Assembly: GCA_963930655.1 (NCBI GenBank)
Contig: OZ005617.1
Coordinates: forward strand, 6,760,501-6,824,500
Length of the DNA: 64,000 nucleotides
From: Myrica gale
Taxonomy: Eukaryota > Streptophyta > Magnoliopsida > Fagales > Myricaceae
Reading direction: 5' to 3'
The translations under genes and the position numbers were made by a program. Shown here in pieces: positions 11,128-22,374 of the stretch. The notes beneath the pieces were generated by a model. It was given only the letters and a program-made list of their open reading frames with translations, was not told the DNA's origin and made no database searches. How positions within the stretch are numbered: position 1 is the first letter of the stretch; every line of letters begins with the position of its first letter.

Positions 11128-11990
11128 ATTGAAACTAAGCTTTAGACTCAATAATATGCCTAGTAGTGGGTGGATAGGTATTTAAAAAAATTAATCAACT
11201 CTTTTTCTATTCACAAAAAAATAACTCTACAAATTTTCAGTCAATCAATCAAATAGAGATTTGTAAAATAATCTTACTAAGCAATTTTCCAGCAACCAAA
11301 TTTCAACGCTATATGAATTTAATATCAACTATAATTTTAATGCTATAGCTATTTTACAGTAACTCTAAATCCAAGGCAATATAAATTTTCCAGCAACTAT
11401 AAAATCAAGACAATGTGAATTACAGCAACTATAAAATCTCAAAAATTCCACCAATCTAAATGCTAATAGAGAAACCAATTTCCAGCAACCTAAATGTTAA
11501 GGATGTAATCAATTTTCAGCAACCTAGATGCAAGTAATGAAATCAATTTCTAGCAATTTAAATCCGTAAGATAATAATCAAAAGAAAGATCAACACATGC
11601 AAAGACAACAAGAACAGCAAAATCAAAATGACACCAAGATTTTGGTTACGAAGTGAAAATCTCTTGAGGATAACTTCCTCCAAGAGATAAAAATACTCCG
11701 AGTGTAGATAACACAAATCTTCTCCACTAAAAACATCCAGACTTTTCAAGACGATGATATAAGCAAAAACACATTCACTTCAAGATCTCCCGCTCTTCGA
11801 AAAGTCACCCAATCTTCCTCCTTGGGTTGGTGCCCAGCACACATGCTACAGCCAGCAATTCCGATCTTGTTCTTTAATGGAAACCAACGAACTCATCAGC
11901 ATCTATTCTTGAGAAACCCTCAAGAATCATTAATCTTGTAGAGAACCAAGTAGGAATGAAAAGCTTATTAACCGGCAATCTCCTACTGCC
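11128..11990 (-). repeat. Probable 5' LTR of the minus-strand copia relic
   Basis: Sequence immediately upstream (minus sense) of the primer-binding site; it ends ...TTTCA at 11130. It contains the 146-bp block 11805-11950 repeated at 5531-5728. The outer boundary is not clear. Confidence 0.45.
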
Positions 11991-12611
11991 AAGATGACCC
12001 TAGGCTAACCATACCAACAGAAAAACCTTCAAATTGTTCTACAACACAACCCAACTTTTCCATATGCAATCAACAACCTTCCAGAAGCCTCTTCCGAATT
12101 ATTTTAGCCTCCACAATCTTCATAGACCAACCAAGTTTCTCTTTACATTCTAAAATGAAATTACATTTATAAAAATATTGTTTTGCCCATGGAAATAATG
12201 TCTACTTACATAAACATTCTCACATAGAATTGCCAAACAGCTAAGATAGCAGGTCGGTATTTGCCAATCCTTTACACTGGATTGGAGTAGCATCTGGATG
12301 AGCATGTAGGTAGATAAGATCAGTTTATACGTGTGAATAACGATGTGTACTTCTACTACGTAACAAGGACTAAATCTGGACAAACTGAATATAGGTACCT
12401 GTAAGTAGGCCTTCCATTGGGTGGTGGTAGCAGTGACTTTGTTTGCAACTAGGCCCCAACCGAACCAAATTTCTTTGTGCAATAAGTCATGAAAGGCCCG
12501 ATAATTCTGCTTCATTCTCTTCAGCTTGATTTTGCATTGCTTTTCTAACTTGTTACAACCCGGGGCTTTGTTCAGACTCCTTGTAACCTACGGCCACATA
12601 GTTGTGTGAGC

Positions 12612-12814
12612 TGTGAGCACATCATCCTCCACCTTCGCTGAGGACATGTCATCGACCTGAGGCTTCTAGAATATATGTAGTGTATTTTAGAATAAAACTC
12701 TTTTAGGATAATATTCTTCTGTTAGCGAGATTCTTGGGTTTGTACGGTATATAATAGCATTGTTACAGTCATGCAATATACGAGAGGAAATAGTCTTTAC
12801 CTGCTGGTCTATTA
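12612..12814 (+). repeat. 5' LTR of copia element
   Basis: 203 bp, with a TATA-like GTATATAATAG near 12750. Confidence 0.88.
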
Positions 12815-12868
12815 TTGTATCAGAGCCTCTGTGACCTTCCTTTTTTCTGCTACTTTCCTTTTCTTTCC

Positions 12869-13466
12869 ATGGCCGACCCTGTCCAAAATGTCAGTGACTC
12901 TCCTCCTTCCCCTCCCAGTACCAGCTCTATGACCAATACTATTATTTCATCTCTTCCGCACTTTGTTATATTCAAACTGTCTTATGAGAACTATCTTCTC
13001 TGGCGTACACAAATGATTCCCTATCTTAGGGGTTAGTTTGAGTTTGTTGATGGCACCTTTTTCTCACCCTCTCTATATCTTCCCTTGTCCACTACCATAA
13101 ACCCAGTTTATTTACAGTGGCTTCAGCAAGATTAGATGATCCTCAGTGCACTGATTTCCTCCTTTACTGAGCCTTTTATTGCTCAGGTGGTTGGTTTCTC
13201 CACTTCCCATGAAGTGTGGATCACTCTTGAGTCCTTGTTTCAGTTTCAGTCTCAATCACGCCTCATTCATCTTCAATATCAGCTGGCCACCCTCAAGAAG
13301 GGCTTTGACTCTACCACTGATTATTTCTGCAAACTGAAAACTCTTAGTGACACTCTTGCTGCTGCTAGTAAGAACCGTATATCTATTGAGTTGGCGACCT
13401 ATTCTCTTGTTGTTATTGGCCCAGAGTATGACTCATTTGTCTCCTTCGTTACCACTAGAACCTATT
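12869..13466 (+). pseudogene. copia gag remnant
   Basis: Starts MADPVQNVSDSPP at the first ATG after the primer-binding site. It continues with YENYLLWRTQMIPYLRG and, after stops, ESLFQFQSQSRLIHLQYQLATL and YDSFVSFVTTR, the pattern of Ty1/copia (RE1-like) gag. In-frame stops occur near 13034 and 13131, with a frame change near 13465. Gly/Arg-rich sequence follows (13570-13680), as is usual before the protease. Non-functional. Confidence 0.75.
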
Positions 13467-14279
13467 TCTATTGAGCATTTGTATGGTCATCTTCTCTCTC
13501 ATCATTCACGGCTCAAGCAACATTCTTCTCTGTCGACCTCCCCTGAGCTCTCTGCTAATGTCACTACTAAGTCTTCTTCTCATACTCGTGGTGGTCGCGG
13601 TCGCTCTAATGGTCATAACGGTCATGGCTTTAACCCCCGTGGAGCTGGTGGGGATAATCGCGGTCGTCATCCTGGTCGAGGCAACTTTGCATTTTTGCCC
13701 GATACTCGACTCAATTGTCAGGTTTTCCTTAAACCTATACATACTGCACTTACCTGTAACCAGTGTTTTAATCAGGCGTACCAGAGTTAGCCTCCTGCTT
13801 CTCTGGCTTCCTGTAGCTCTTCAGCTAGCTCTACTGATGCTGCTTGGTACCCATATTTAGCTGCAACCAATCATGTTACCTTTGAGCTCTCCAATCTAAA
13901 TCTCCAGTCCTCTGTATACTGGGGAAGAGCAGCTTCGTGTAAGTGATGGTAATACCCTCTCCATCCAACATATATATTCGTCTATTTTTTTCTCCTACTC
14001 ACCAAAAGTTTTTTCTTCATCTGTTAGTGCATGTTCCTGATATCACTAAAAACCTCATTTTTGTGAAGATAATAGCCTTTTTCAGTTTCACTCACATTCA
14101 TTTCTAGCACGCACACACGTCTTGGTCACCCAACTTTTCGAGTGGTTTGGCACATTTTGGCTTCTCAACGGCTTCCTCTTCATTCTCCTCGTACATTGTC
14201 GGTCTGCTCTGCTTATGCCCAGGCCAAGAATCATCGTCTACCATATCTTCCTTCTCCTAATTGTTCTTCTGCACCTTTA

Positions 14280-15660
14280 GACTTAGTGTTTTCGGATGTG
14301 TAGGTTCCTTCCCCGATTGTTCTCCTCTTGGTTGTTGAAACTATATATCTTTTGTGGATGATTTTAGTCGTTTTACATGAATTTTTCCTATTATATAAAA
14401 ATCTGATGTTCTGTCTATTTTTATTGCTTTTCAACGATATTTTATACGCCATTTTAACACATCTATTAAACAACTTCAAATGGATGGTGGTGGTGAGTTT
14501 CAGGGCTTGCGATCTCACCTTAGTACCTCGGGTATTCGCCACCGTATCTCCAGCCCTCATTCTCATCAGCAAATGGGCTCCATTGAGCAAAATCATCGTC
14601 ATGTTGTTGAAACAAGACTTGCTCTTTTCGCTCACTCTTCCTTATATAAGCATTACTAGCCTGAGGTGTTTAGTACGATGTTTTATCCAATAAATCGTCT
14701 TCCACTCCTGTTTTACAGGACAGGTCTCCTCATGGAAGTTTTTTAAAGGTACACCAGATTACTCCTTTCTTCAGGTTTTTGGATCTGCTTGTTGGCCAAA
14801 TTTGCATCCTTCCACCAACAACCTGGTATTGACTACGGTGATACTTTCAGTCCCGTTGTCAAAACCACAACTGTCAAATTGGTGCTTACTATTGTTGTGT
14901 CCTCCGGCTAAGTTTTGAGACAACTTGACTTCCAAAACGCTTTCCTTCATGGTGACATTTAGGACGAGGTGTTTATGTAGTAGCCACCATCATTTGTCCA
15001 TCCATATTTTCCATCACACGTCTACCGTCTGCACAAGGCCTTGTATTGCCTTAAACAGTCTCCCCGAGCCTGGTTTTCCCGCTTGAGCTCACGATTTTCT
15101 AAAACTTGGTTCACTGCCCCACGGGCTGACACTAGCTTGTTTCTTTATGCTGCTGGCTCTCACCTTGTTTGTTTCCTAGTGTATGTTGATGATTTTATCA
15201 ACACCGGCTCCTCTGTCTCTTGTGCAAAGCTTCATTGATCTCTTCGCTGCAGATTTTCCCGTGAAAGATCTTGGAGATCTTCAAAACTTCTTGGGTGTTG
15301 AGGTTCACCGTACTACCTCTGGTCTTTGTCTCTCTCAACAAAAATACATTTTAGATCTACTTAAGAAGACCAATATGCTGCTGGCAAAATCAGTCTCTTC
15401 TCCCATGCAGCTTTTGTCAAGCTTTCGACATATGATGGCTCTATCTTCGATGATCCTACATTATACCGAGGCATTGTTGGGAGCTTACAATACCTCTCCT
15501 TCACTCGTCTTGATGTCTCTTTTGCTATCAATAAAGCTTGTCAATTCATGCATTCACCACGTGATGTGAACTAGCAAGCGGTTAAAAGAATATTACGTTA
15601 CTTGAAGCACACAACACATTGTGGCTCGATCGAGCACAGAAGCTAAATACAATCCCTTGC
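14280..15660 (+). pseudogene. copia pol remnant (integrase, reverse transcriptase, RNase H)
   Basis: Fragments in order: an integrase-like stretch with MDGGGEFQGL (about 14480-14510) and GSIEQNHRHVVE (14575-14610); reverse transcriptase with [10 protein letters not shown] (about 14835), LDFQNAFLHGDI (14926-14961), ALYCLKQSPRAWF (15041-15075) and the catalytic VYVDD (15181-15195); then KDLGDLQNFLGVEVH and, near 15621, ARSSTEAKY of RNase H. Several stops and frameshifts break it, and the spacing is shorter than in intact elements, so deletions have occurred. Confidence 0.75.
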
Positions 15661-15955
15661 AAATACAGCTGTTGAAATTTTATGGGTTCAGTCCTTACTT
15701 TGTGAAATCTAAATTTTTATTTCTAAGGCTCCACATATCTGTCCACCAACCCAATGTTTCACTCTCGCACAAAACATGTGGAAATCGATTTCCATTTTGT
15801 TGTAGACAGCGTCGCTGCTAAAACCTTGTCAGTGGCCTTCATTTCCAGCAACGATCAACTTGCGAATGTTTTTACAAAGCCCCTGTTTTCTTCCCGTTTC
15901 AAGAGCTTCATATGAGTCTCACAGTCTTACCTTTTATGTTGGACTCGCGGGGGAC

Positions 15956-16160
15956 TGTAAGCACATCATCCTCCACCTCAGCTCAGGACGTGTCATTGAC
16001 AGAGGCTTCTAGAATAGCCTATATTGTATTGTATTCTAGAATAGAATTCTTTTAGGATTTTCTTCTGTTACCTAGATTCTCAGGTTTGTATGCTATATAA
16101 TAGCACTGCTACAGTCATGCAATATACGAGAGGAAATATTCTTTACTTGCTGGTCTATTA
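15956..16160 (+). repeat. 3' LTR of copia element
   Basis: 205 bp, direct repeat of 12612-12814; the last ~60 bases (AGTCATGCAATATACGAGAG...) are almost unchanged. Confidence 0.88.
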
Positions 16161-16261
16161 TGAACTGAGGTCCCTTCGATCAGCCCCTTATTTTTGGCAT
16201 CCACTAGCACCTCAGTGAAAGTCAACTCCAACTCATCGCTCCAATTCGATTCCTTTCCCAT

Positions 16262-18230
16262 CTTAATAAAAAAACACCTAGTTGGTTAGTTTGATTTGGC
16301 AGGGTCCAATTACAAGGATTTTTGGGATACCACATGGTCAGTGTAAGACGTGCTCACTCGCTTTCTCCAACCACGCTTTGGTAGTCTACAAGGTTGGGGC
16401 GGTGAACCTGTTGCTGACCACAGATAGTATCGCCGAGAGGCAGTTACAACGTTATGTAAAGGCGAGGCACATGTAGTTGAACCATCATAGTTGGACCATG
16501 AAAAATCTTATCGTAGGTTTCTATGGCAAAAAAAAAGTCTGCATTGCATTACCGATTTCTACTTTGCATAACCAAACCTACTTTCTACTTTGCACAACAC
16601 ATTTAATAAAATAACATAATCATTTTCTACCTTGCACAACAGTTGGACGATGAAAACTCTTTTGGTAGATTTGTATGGAATAAAATAATTTCTACTTTGC
16701 TTAACCAATTGCTACTTTGCATAAACAATCTGCTTTGTATTTTGCACGACACAACTCATAAAATGGCAGTTCCAGAGCCAATGTCCCGACCTTACCTCCA
16801 AATAAGGCCTCGATGACCCCTAGATCCTTAGATTCGGATTGTGTTATGTTTGGGCATGTGTCCGATGGTGCGGTATTCATGTGTTTGGACCTCTATGCCT
16901 GATGTATGGGCCTCTGTGCCCTATTGGTGAGGGCTTTGAGCCTTCTTAACTGTATATGAGCCTCATGCCTATTCTTTATTATGTTGCAACAATTAATCCG
17001 ACAAAAATCTCCATTACCCACGATGTTCAGTCGTTCGCATCACTCTGAGTGTACCTTTCGTAACGTCAACAAAACATTCTTTACAGAGACTTGGTGGCGT
17101 CGTCGAAGACTATTGCTATCTTGACGACATCGGAGTGTCGACTACATAGCGACCCCGACCAGCAGGACAAAACTAGGATTGAATCCTAAAGATTAAATCC
17201 TAAAGGGACAATTATTTTAAGGATTTTTAAGGAGCTAGGAGGGCCATGGCCCCTGTCGGCCCCCTCGTAGCTTAGTCCCTACCGACCAGCTTGACGGACT
17301 TTTCCCAACACTATTCATGGTTAACGTAGCCAATCCATTGTCAACGGAGTAGCACGGTTGTAAAGGAAGAGCAGTCGTGACGCAACAATCTCGACCTGCC
17401 TTCGAAAACCAAATCTAGTGGCTGAAGAGCATCCTTGACCGCTTAGAGTACTACTTCTGTCTACGGAGACCCTTGTGGAGGGAGCCCTATTTTCTTGTAG
17501 GGACATAAAGATCAGCATGCCAATTCGTTGTGTCATACTGAACTGGTGTACGGGTGAATTTGGTTGAGTTTGCACATGTTCACCAAAAAGATTGTCTAGT
17601 ACTCAAGCAGTAGGGTAACTCCGTTGTTTTCAGATTGACCGAAAATACTCCATGTTTGCGAGTTGCGACGATGAAAAATGCTCAGCTTTATTCACCCAAA
17701 AAAAATACTTGTTGGGTCAGCTCCGGTAATTGGGGCACTAGGCGAAAATACAAAGTAAGGCATTTTATAATAATTTATAAAAATAAATTTTAATAAATTT
17801 TAGATAAAGCCTCTTCTTCTAGTTTTTTGAGATGCAAAATTGGTTATCAAAGTGTTATATTCTAGATTTGTTAATATATTATTTTCAATTGATAATATTG
17901 CTAATTCATTTAATCTTTCTTGTGTATAGTCGATCTTAAGCAACAATTACAGTTATTGTCAATAAATTATTATAAAAGAGAATAATTAAACTAAAATAAA
18001 CATAAACACAAGCAAGACTACAATACAAATAATGATAACTAAAATAAATATAATTTAAAATAATATTAAAGTAAAAAGTTTAAAATAATATCACGTGAAA
18101 CTGACAAGTGAACTTAAGCCCATTTAAAGATAGGTGTACACGACAAAAAATGTTAATATGGAAATGGAAAGCTAATCTCAAGGAGATTTTATAGAATTTT
18201 TCATTAAAGGGATTGAATCAATTGGCGGAG
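16262..18230. other. Gene-poor region upstream of the Myb/SANT pseudogene
   Basis: No coding region supported. It may contain the promoter of the broken Myb/SANT gene (minus strand). Around 16840-16980 there are GC-richer stretches with recurring 'GCCTCTRTGCC' wording that look repeat-derived, but no ends were found. Confidence 0.4.
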
Positions 18231-18611
18231 ACTTTTAGTGTTTCTTTGAATTAATTATAATTAATATATTTAAATAAGTAGATTTTATAGGATTGAAAAG
18301 AGACTTTATAAATTCCACAAAAAGTGAAAAGTTAGAGCATGTTCGGTTAAAAAAAATTCTCAGGATTTTTTTTAATTCTCACAATAAAAAAATTTCTACA
18401 ACCAAACATCATTTTTAACACCAAATTTGACAAAGACTTTTAGTGTTTCTTTGAATTAATTTTAATTACTATATTTAAATAAGTAGATTTTATAGGATTG
18501 AAAATAGACTTTATAAATTCCACAAAAAGTGAAAAGTTACAGCTTGTTCGGTTAAAAACAATTCTCACAATACAAAAAATTCTACAACCAAACATCATTT
18601 TTAACACCAAA
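18231..18611. repeat. Tandem duplication, period about 205 bp
   Basis: ACTTTTAGTGTTTCTTTGAA... at 18231 recurs at 18436 and the two copies stay collinear through TTTATAGGATTGAAAA, CACAAAAAGTGAAAAGTTA and CAACCAAACATCATTTTTAAC. The second copy is about 30 bases shorter because of a deletion in the poly-T part. Confidence 0.75.
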
Positions 18612-18712
18612 TAAAAATAACTACAACACGCATACCAATAAAGTTAACATCAACTAAAAATTCTCAAAACACAAAATTCTCAAAAAACAACTCAACCGAG
18701 CATCCTCTTAAT
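18335..18712. mobile_element. MITE of the 'CATGTTCGGTT' family
   Basis: Left end GAGCATGTTCGGTTAAAAA, right end the complement of GAGGATGCTCGGTTGAG. Inside, on the minus strand, is GGTATGCGTGTTGTAGTTAT, a block also present at about 39500 and more loosely in a third copy at 41804. The left part was duplicated in tandem. No coding capacity. Confidence 0.55.
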
Positions 18713-19005
18713 GCTCCTTCAAGGAGATTTAATAGGACTATTCAATCGATATACTCATTAACATTAAGTTTTTTAGGCCTTAACATTAAATTTTCTTTTA
18801 ATATATCATTCAAAAAAATTTTGAATAGGGAGCCTCCTCAATTAGAGAGGCTTAGGCAACAGCTTATGCTGCCTATAACTAGAGTCGCGCCCCTGTACTA
18901 TATTATGATTTATGACAATATTCAATGTGACATATTTAACATGGCAATCCCAAATTAGTTTTTGTGTACTATAACATAAGGGTGGCAGGGACATTAATCT
19001 TGTAA

Positions 19006-22000
19006 TTAATCTCCCATAAGGTCTTTCTTTGAGTGCCTATGTTGTTGAACGACCAAAACTGAGCCATTAATGTTGAAGTCTGAAGAAGCCAAGAGATCTC
19101 CAACTGTTCCAAGTTCAGGACATTCCTCCCAATCACAAATGCCTGTTGTCAGCTGTGAGTGTCCCCGCCCGCTTCCTTTCCCTACCACAAACAAAGAGTA
19201 CATATCCCCAATGTCTTTCAAAGCTTCCACTGTCTGCGCCGCATTGTTCACATACTTCTCCACGTATCCAACTTGGCCCGTGGTCACATACCTATCACCA
19301 TCGTCATAGCCATATATGAATAGAAAGGCAAGTGTTTCAAATCAATCGAATATGAGTAAAATATAATATTAAAGTTTTGCGCACCCTCAGGATGATAGCT
19401 TAATTTATTTTTATAAGGATGATAGCTTAATTAATAGTTAAAAAGATGGACTTTGTACTAGTTGAACGAACCGTATCTAGAGGTAGAACATAAGTTCGAA
19501 TCCTATGTTTATTAGGGTGAATTCTCGACTTATCTCTATTTCCCTATTTACACATGTTGTGGGACCGTTACATGTAACAAAATCAAGGGAAGACCTCTCG
19601 AGATCAATCAATTAGGGAGGTCTTTCATCTCAAAAGTTTAAGTTAATGGGGGAGATAATTCTCTTTTTACTAGGAGGTCAAATACGTATAATATTTAATT
19701 AAAATTGAGATAAAGTGCGGAGTCAAATTTCGAACTCAAACTTTAATATCATGTGAATATATTATTTGAATTATATTCTCTAACATATTTAAACTTTTAA
19801 ATCACGTAATGTGTGCAACCTAATAATATTACATTAACTCAACGTGTGCACGGAGCATGGTCTTAGTACAAAGGCCTAGTTCAGTACTCGATCCGTTTAT
19901 CTCCCGAACATACAAATGTCATCTTGCACAAACATGTTTTAGCAGCATATATACATAGTACATGCCTATGTATATTAATCTCATGAATTAATTTCGAATA
20001 TTCAATTAACAGATACTAGGTAAATATGATACCTGTTATAGAAGTCGGATAGGAAGGCATCGTCAACTTCATTCCTGCCATTGCCGGCCTCTAGTCTTGA
20101 TAAAGCCATTAACACTCCATCCTCCTCTGATTTTTTATCAATCTGGGAATCGTTTTCGTTTGATGATGGTGACGAGGCTCGTTGGAACCTAATGACGGTC
20201 AAATTGATTCGGGGATGAGCAGCAATGCGTCTACTCCACGCAACCGCCTCGCGATCATCTGGACCCCCGAAGAAAAGAGTTGCAACATGCTGCATAGTTT
20301 CAGAGCCTAGGAGCTCCGAGAATCCGGGTATCCCATCAATCCCTCTGTTTACAATGATGCCGACTGAGCATGGTGCATGGCGAAGAACCTTTTGGTTTGT
20401 AGTCCTAATGCCCTCCTTCCCACTATCCATTTGTCCATCAATTCGCTGGTGCTTGTGAAAAGGAAGAAGAATAATGGATACCCGCATGCCCTCGGCGCTG
20501 TTACACACATCCTCATACAAACTTTCAAAGGGAGACACTGCTTTACTTTGGTGGATCAAAATTTTAGTCTCAGCAGTAAAAGCATCCATCGCCTCATAGA
20601 TCTCTAGCACATCATTTCCACCATATTTTTCCTCGTCGCTGAGCTCATCATCTTCTAGTTCATGATAGGATACAATATTTTTCCTGCGCTTTTGGACTAG
20701 CTCTATCAGGTGCATCAGATAAGGGTTGATTGGTGATTTCTGAGAGCAGCTCAATGCTGATATAAGTGCAAGTATGGGTGGCATATGACGAGGCCTATAA
20801 ACGCCCGCCAGCAAGCTGAGCTCTTCATCTGGATCATGAATTTCAAGCCCTGTCCGCGTATTCCCAAACGCTCTTTCTTCTTTTCTCATCAGGAAAGCCA
20901 CAATCGGCCCAGATATTATTGTGTTGATGGCTATTGATATCAGCAACAAATTATAAGCTTTGGGACTCCACAACTGGTACAATAGCCAAACCATGTCCAA
21001 ATTAGACGTTGCTAGCGACCAACTTCACAAAACAAATGAATGTAAATTAAATTATCGATGAAGAAAAGCTTACAATAAGCGTCTTTGATGAGGAGCCTAT
21101 GAACAGAAGATCAGCATGGCCTTTCAGGTTCAATAGAAAACCAAGGAGAACCCCCTCATGCAGTGGAATCCTAAGGAACTGGCAAGCAGCAAGAGTGCCA
21201 CTAATCTTGGCTCCAGTGCTCAACACGACCATGATTACAACAATGAGTACATTTTTCCAACTTTTGAAATAGCTTCCATTAAACTGGAAGCCAATGTATC
21301 CGAAGTAAATGGGAAGTATGAAGTTGTGAACTGAATAGGTCAGCCTGTGTACCAATGTCCTTGCCGTTTTACCTTCCTTGGGGAACATCAGGCCGATGAG
21401 AAAACAATTCAATATGCTGTTATAATTCGCCCATTCAATAAATATTGAGCTTCCAATAATAAGTGACAAGATAACGAACACCTCGGGATTTCTCAAGTAC
21501 TTTTGGTTAGGGTTTCGTTTATTGAACCAATTAGCCAAGTACTTGTTTATGACCATGACCGACAGGTTAAGGAAGAGGCAAAAGAAACCATATCTTAGCA
21601 CCTTCCCTGAATGAAAAGCAACTATGAAATTGAAAAATAGCAAGCACGACATTTCATTTATCAGTGAAGAGGTTATTGCTAATCTTCCGATCTCCGACGT
21701 ATCAAACTTCAACTCTGCCGCCAAACGAATCACAACCGGGGACGCCGTGTATGCTAAGATTAACATGATGATCAACATGAATGTGAACTGGAAATCATCC
21801 CCTCCTAGCTGATGGCACAAATAGGAGGAGGCTAAGCCTCCAAAGATGAAGCCTACTATGGCACCACCATATGCAGTGGCGCTCACCCTACGTAAGTTGC
21901 GCCTCATGTAAGGAATGTCTGTCTCTAGCCCGATCAGGAACACGAATATGATACGGCAAAAGAGACCAAAGATTTCATAGAAATCTGCAGCCGTACTCTG

Positions 22001-22374
22001 GAAAAAGAATTCTTTCACTTGTGGAATATTTGATAGCCCTGAGGGACCTAGCACCGATCCAGCCTACCATGGAAAAGCATACCAAAAGAATTCCATTACC
22101 TGATTCAGTTATGACATGTGCTTTGTAGAACAACAGCACAATTTTCATCAAAAAAGAAACAGAGTTTTAACATGTTCATCATTATGTGTGCTCGCATATT
22201 CTTGAATGACGAAACACTCACGAAGATTTGAGCAATGGGTCCAGGCTGACCCAAGGCCTTGAGTACGACGTGGAAGAAGTGCGAGATGACAAGAATGCCG
22301 GACACTTGCATGGCCATCGAGGAAAGAGGATTGAACAAATCCTCTTGACAAACCATGCGGTGGGTAGCGTCCAT
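19006..22374 (-). CDS. CHX28: Cation/H+ antiporter 28 (CHX family, CPA2), 4 exons, 789 aa
   Basis: Exons on the minus strand: 22374-22222, 22063-21074, 20973-20033 and 19291-19006 (stop TAA). All introns are GT-AG and phases join, giving 790 codons including the stop. Exon 1 encodes the N-terminus (MDATHRMVCQEDLFNPLSSM...PGPIAQIF). Exon 2 opens with AGSVLGPSGLSN and carries most transmembrane helices of the Na+/H+ exchanger domain, including ASPVVIRLAAELKFDTSEIGRLA and IYFGYIGFQFNGS. Exon 3 covers the last helices and the long hydrophilic tail with PFHKHQRIDG and the family motif FFGGPDDREA. Exon 4 has VTTGQVGYVEK and DWEECPELGTVGDLLAS. The sequence and length match Arabidopsis CHX28 (about 800 aa). 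CHX proteins are endomembrane or plasma-membrane exchangers for K+ and other monovalent cations against protons; CHX28's own substrate is not well established. The first ATG is used; no other fits. Confidence 0.95.
19695..19785 (+). repeat. Dispersed repeat, copy within CHX28 intron 3
   Basis: Matches 37730-37862 in opposite orientation (TTAATTAAAATTGAGATAAAG, TGCGGAGTCAAATTTCGAACTC, ATTATTTGAATTATAT). It lies in the 741-base intron between CHX28 exons 3 and 4. Confidence 0.55.

Larger units (their letters stand above)
8880..11130 (-). mobile_element. Internally deleted Ty1/copia retrotransposon relic (gag, end of pol, primer-binding site)
   Basis: Read on the minus strand from right to left: a primer-binding site (11127-11116, TGGTATCAGAGC), a gag region (10745-10116) resembling the UBN2/copia gag family, a CCHC zinc knuckle just downstream (CHGCKGYGHFKVNC, about 10147-10106), an acidic stretch, then near 9230-9180 a second knuckle-like CFYCGKKG segment. 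Only about 250 bases later comes LANLFTKPFLGTRFE (about 8971-8927), the C-terminal RNase H motif of copia pol. Protease, integrase and reverse transcriptase are missing, so most of pol was deleted between the second knuckle and the RNase H end. Frames are interrupted by stops and by a MITE (9558-9789). Likely inactive and old. Confidence 0.65.
12612..16160 (+). mobile_element. Ty1/copia LTR retrotransposon, degenerate, 3.55 kb
   Basis: Direct LTRs at 12612-12814 and 15956-16160, both starting TGTRAGCACATCATCC and ending GGTCTATTA. A primer-binding site follows the left LTR (TTGTATCAGAGC, one mismatch to the canonical form) and a CGCGGGGGAC polypurine-like tract precedes the right LTR. Flanking 5-mers are TGAGC (12607-12611) and TGAAC (16161-16165), a target duplication with one change. 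Between them are gag, a possible protease trace, integrase, reverse transcriptase and an RNase H trace in the copia order, all interrupted by stops and frameshifts and shortened. By eye the LTRs differ at a couple of dozen positions, so the insertion is far older than the TRIM at 3.5 kb. Confidence 0.88.
12399..16261 (-). pseudogene. Myb/SANT-like DNA-binding protein gene, split by a copia insertion
   Basis: Two minus-strand pieces belong to one Myb/SANT-like domain (Myb_DNA-bind_3 type, as in L10-interacting MYB proteins and PIF/Harbinger accessory proteins). The N-terminal piece, 16261-16161, starts at an ATG (MGKESNWSDELELTFTEVLV) and ends ...GTSVH. The second, 12611-12399, continues with TTMWP, ...KLEKQCK..., then FHDLLHKEIWFGW and VTATTTQWKAYLQ, the typical end of the domain, followed by a GT donor (CAG/GTACCT). 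The pieces are separated exactly by the copia element 12612-16160. One in-frame TAG follows TTMWP, in the part to the left of the copia. The gene is therefore dead at present. Such domains bind DNA in the nucleus; whether the ancestor was a host gene or a Harbinger-derived ORF cannot be told. Confidence 0.7.

Noticed and set aside
14231..14635. 134-codon open frame on the minus strand
   Set aside because: It is antisense to the integrase remnant of the copia element, which explains the sequence better.
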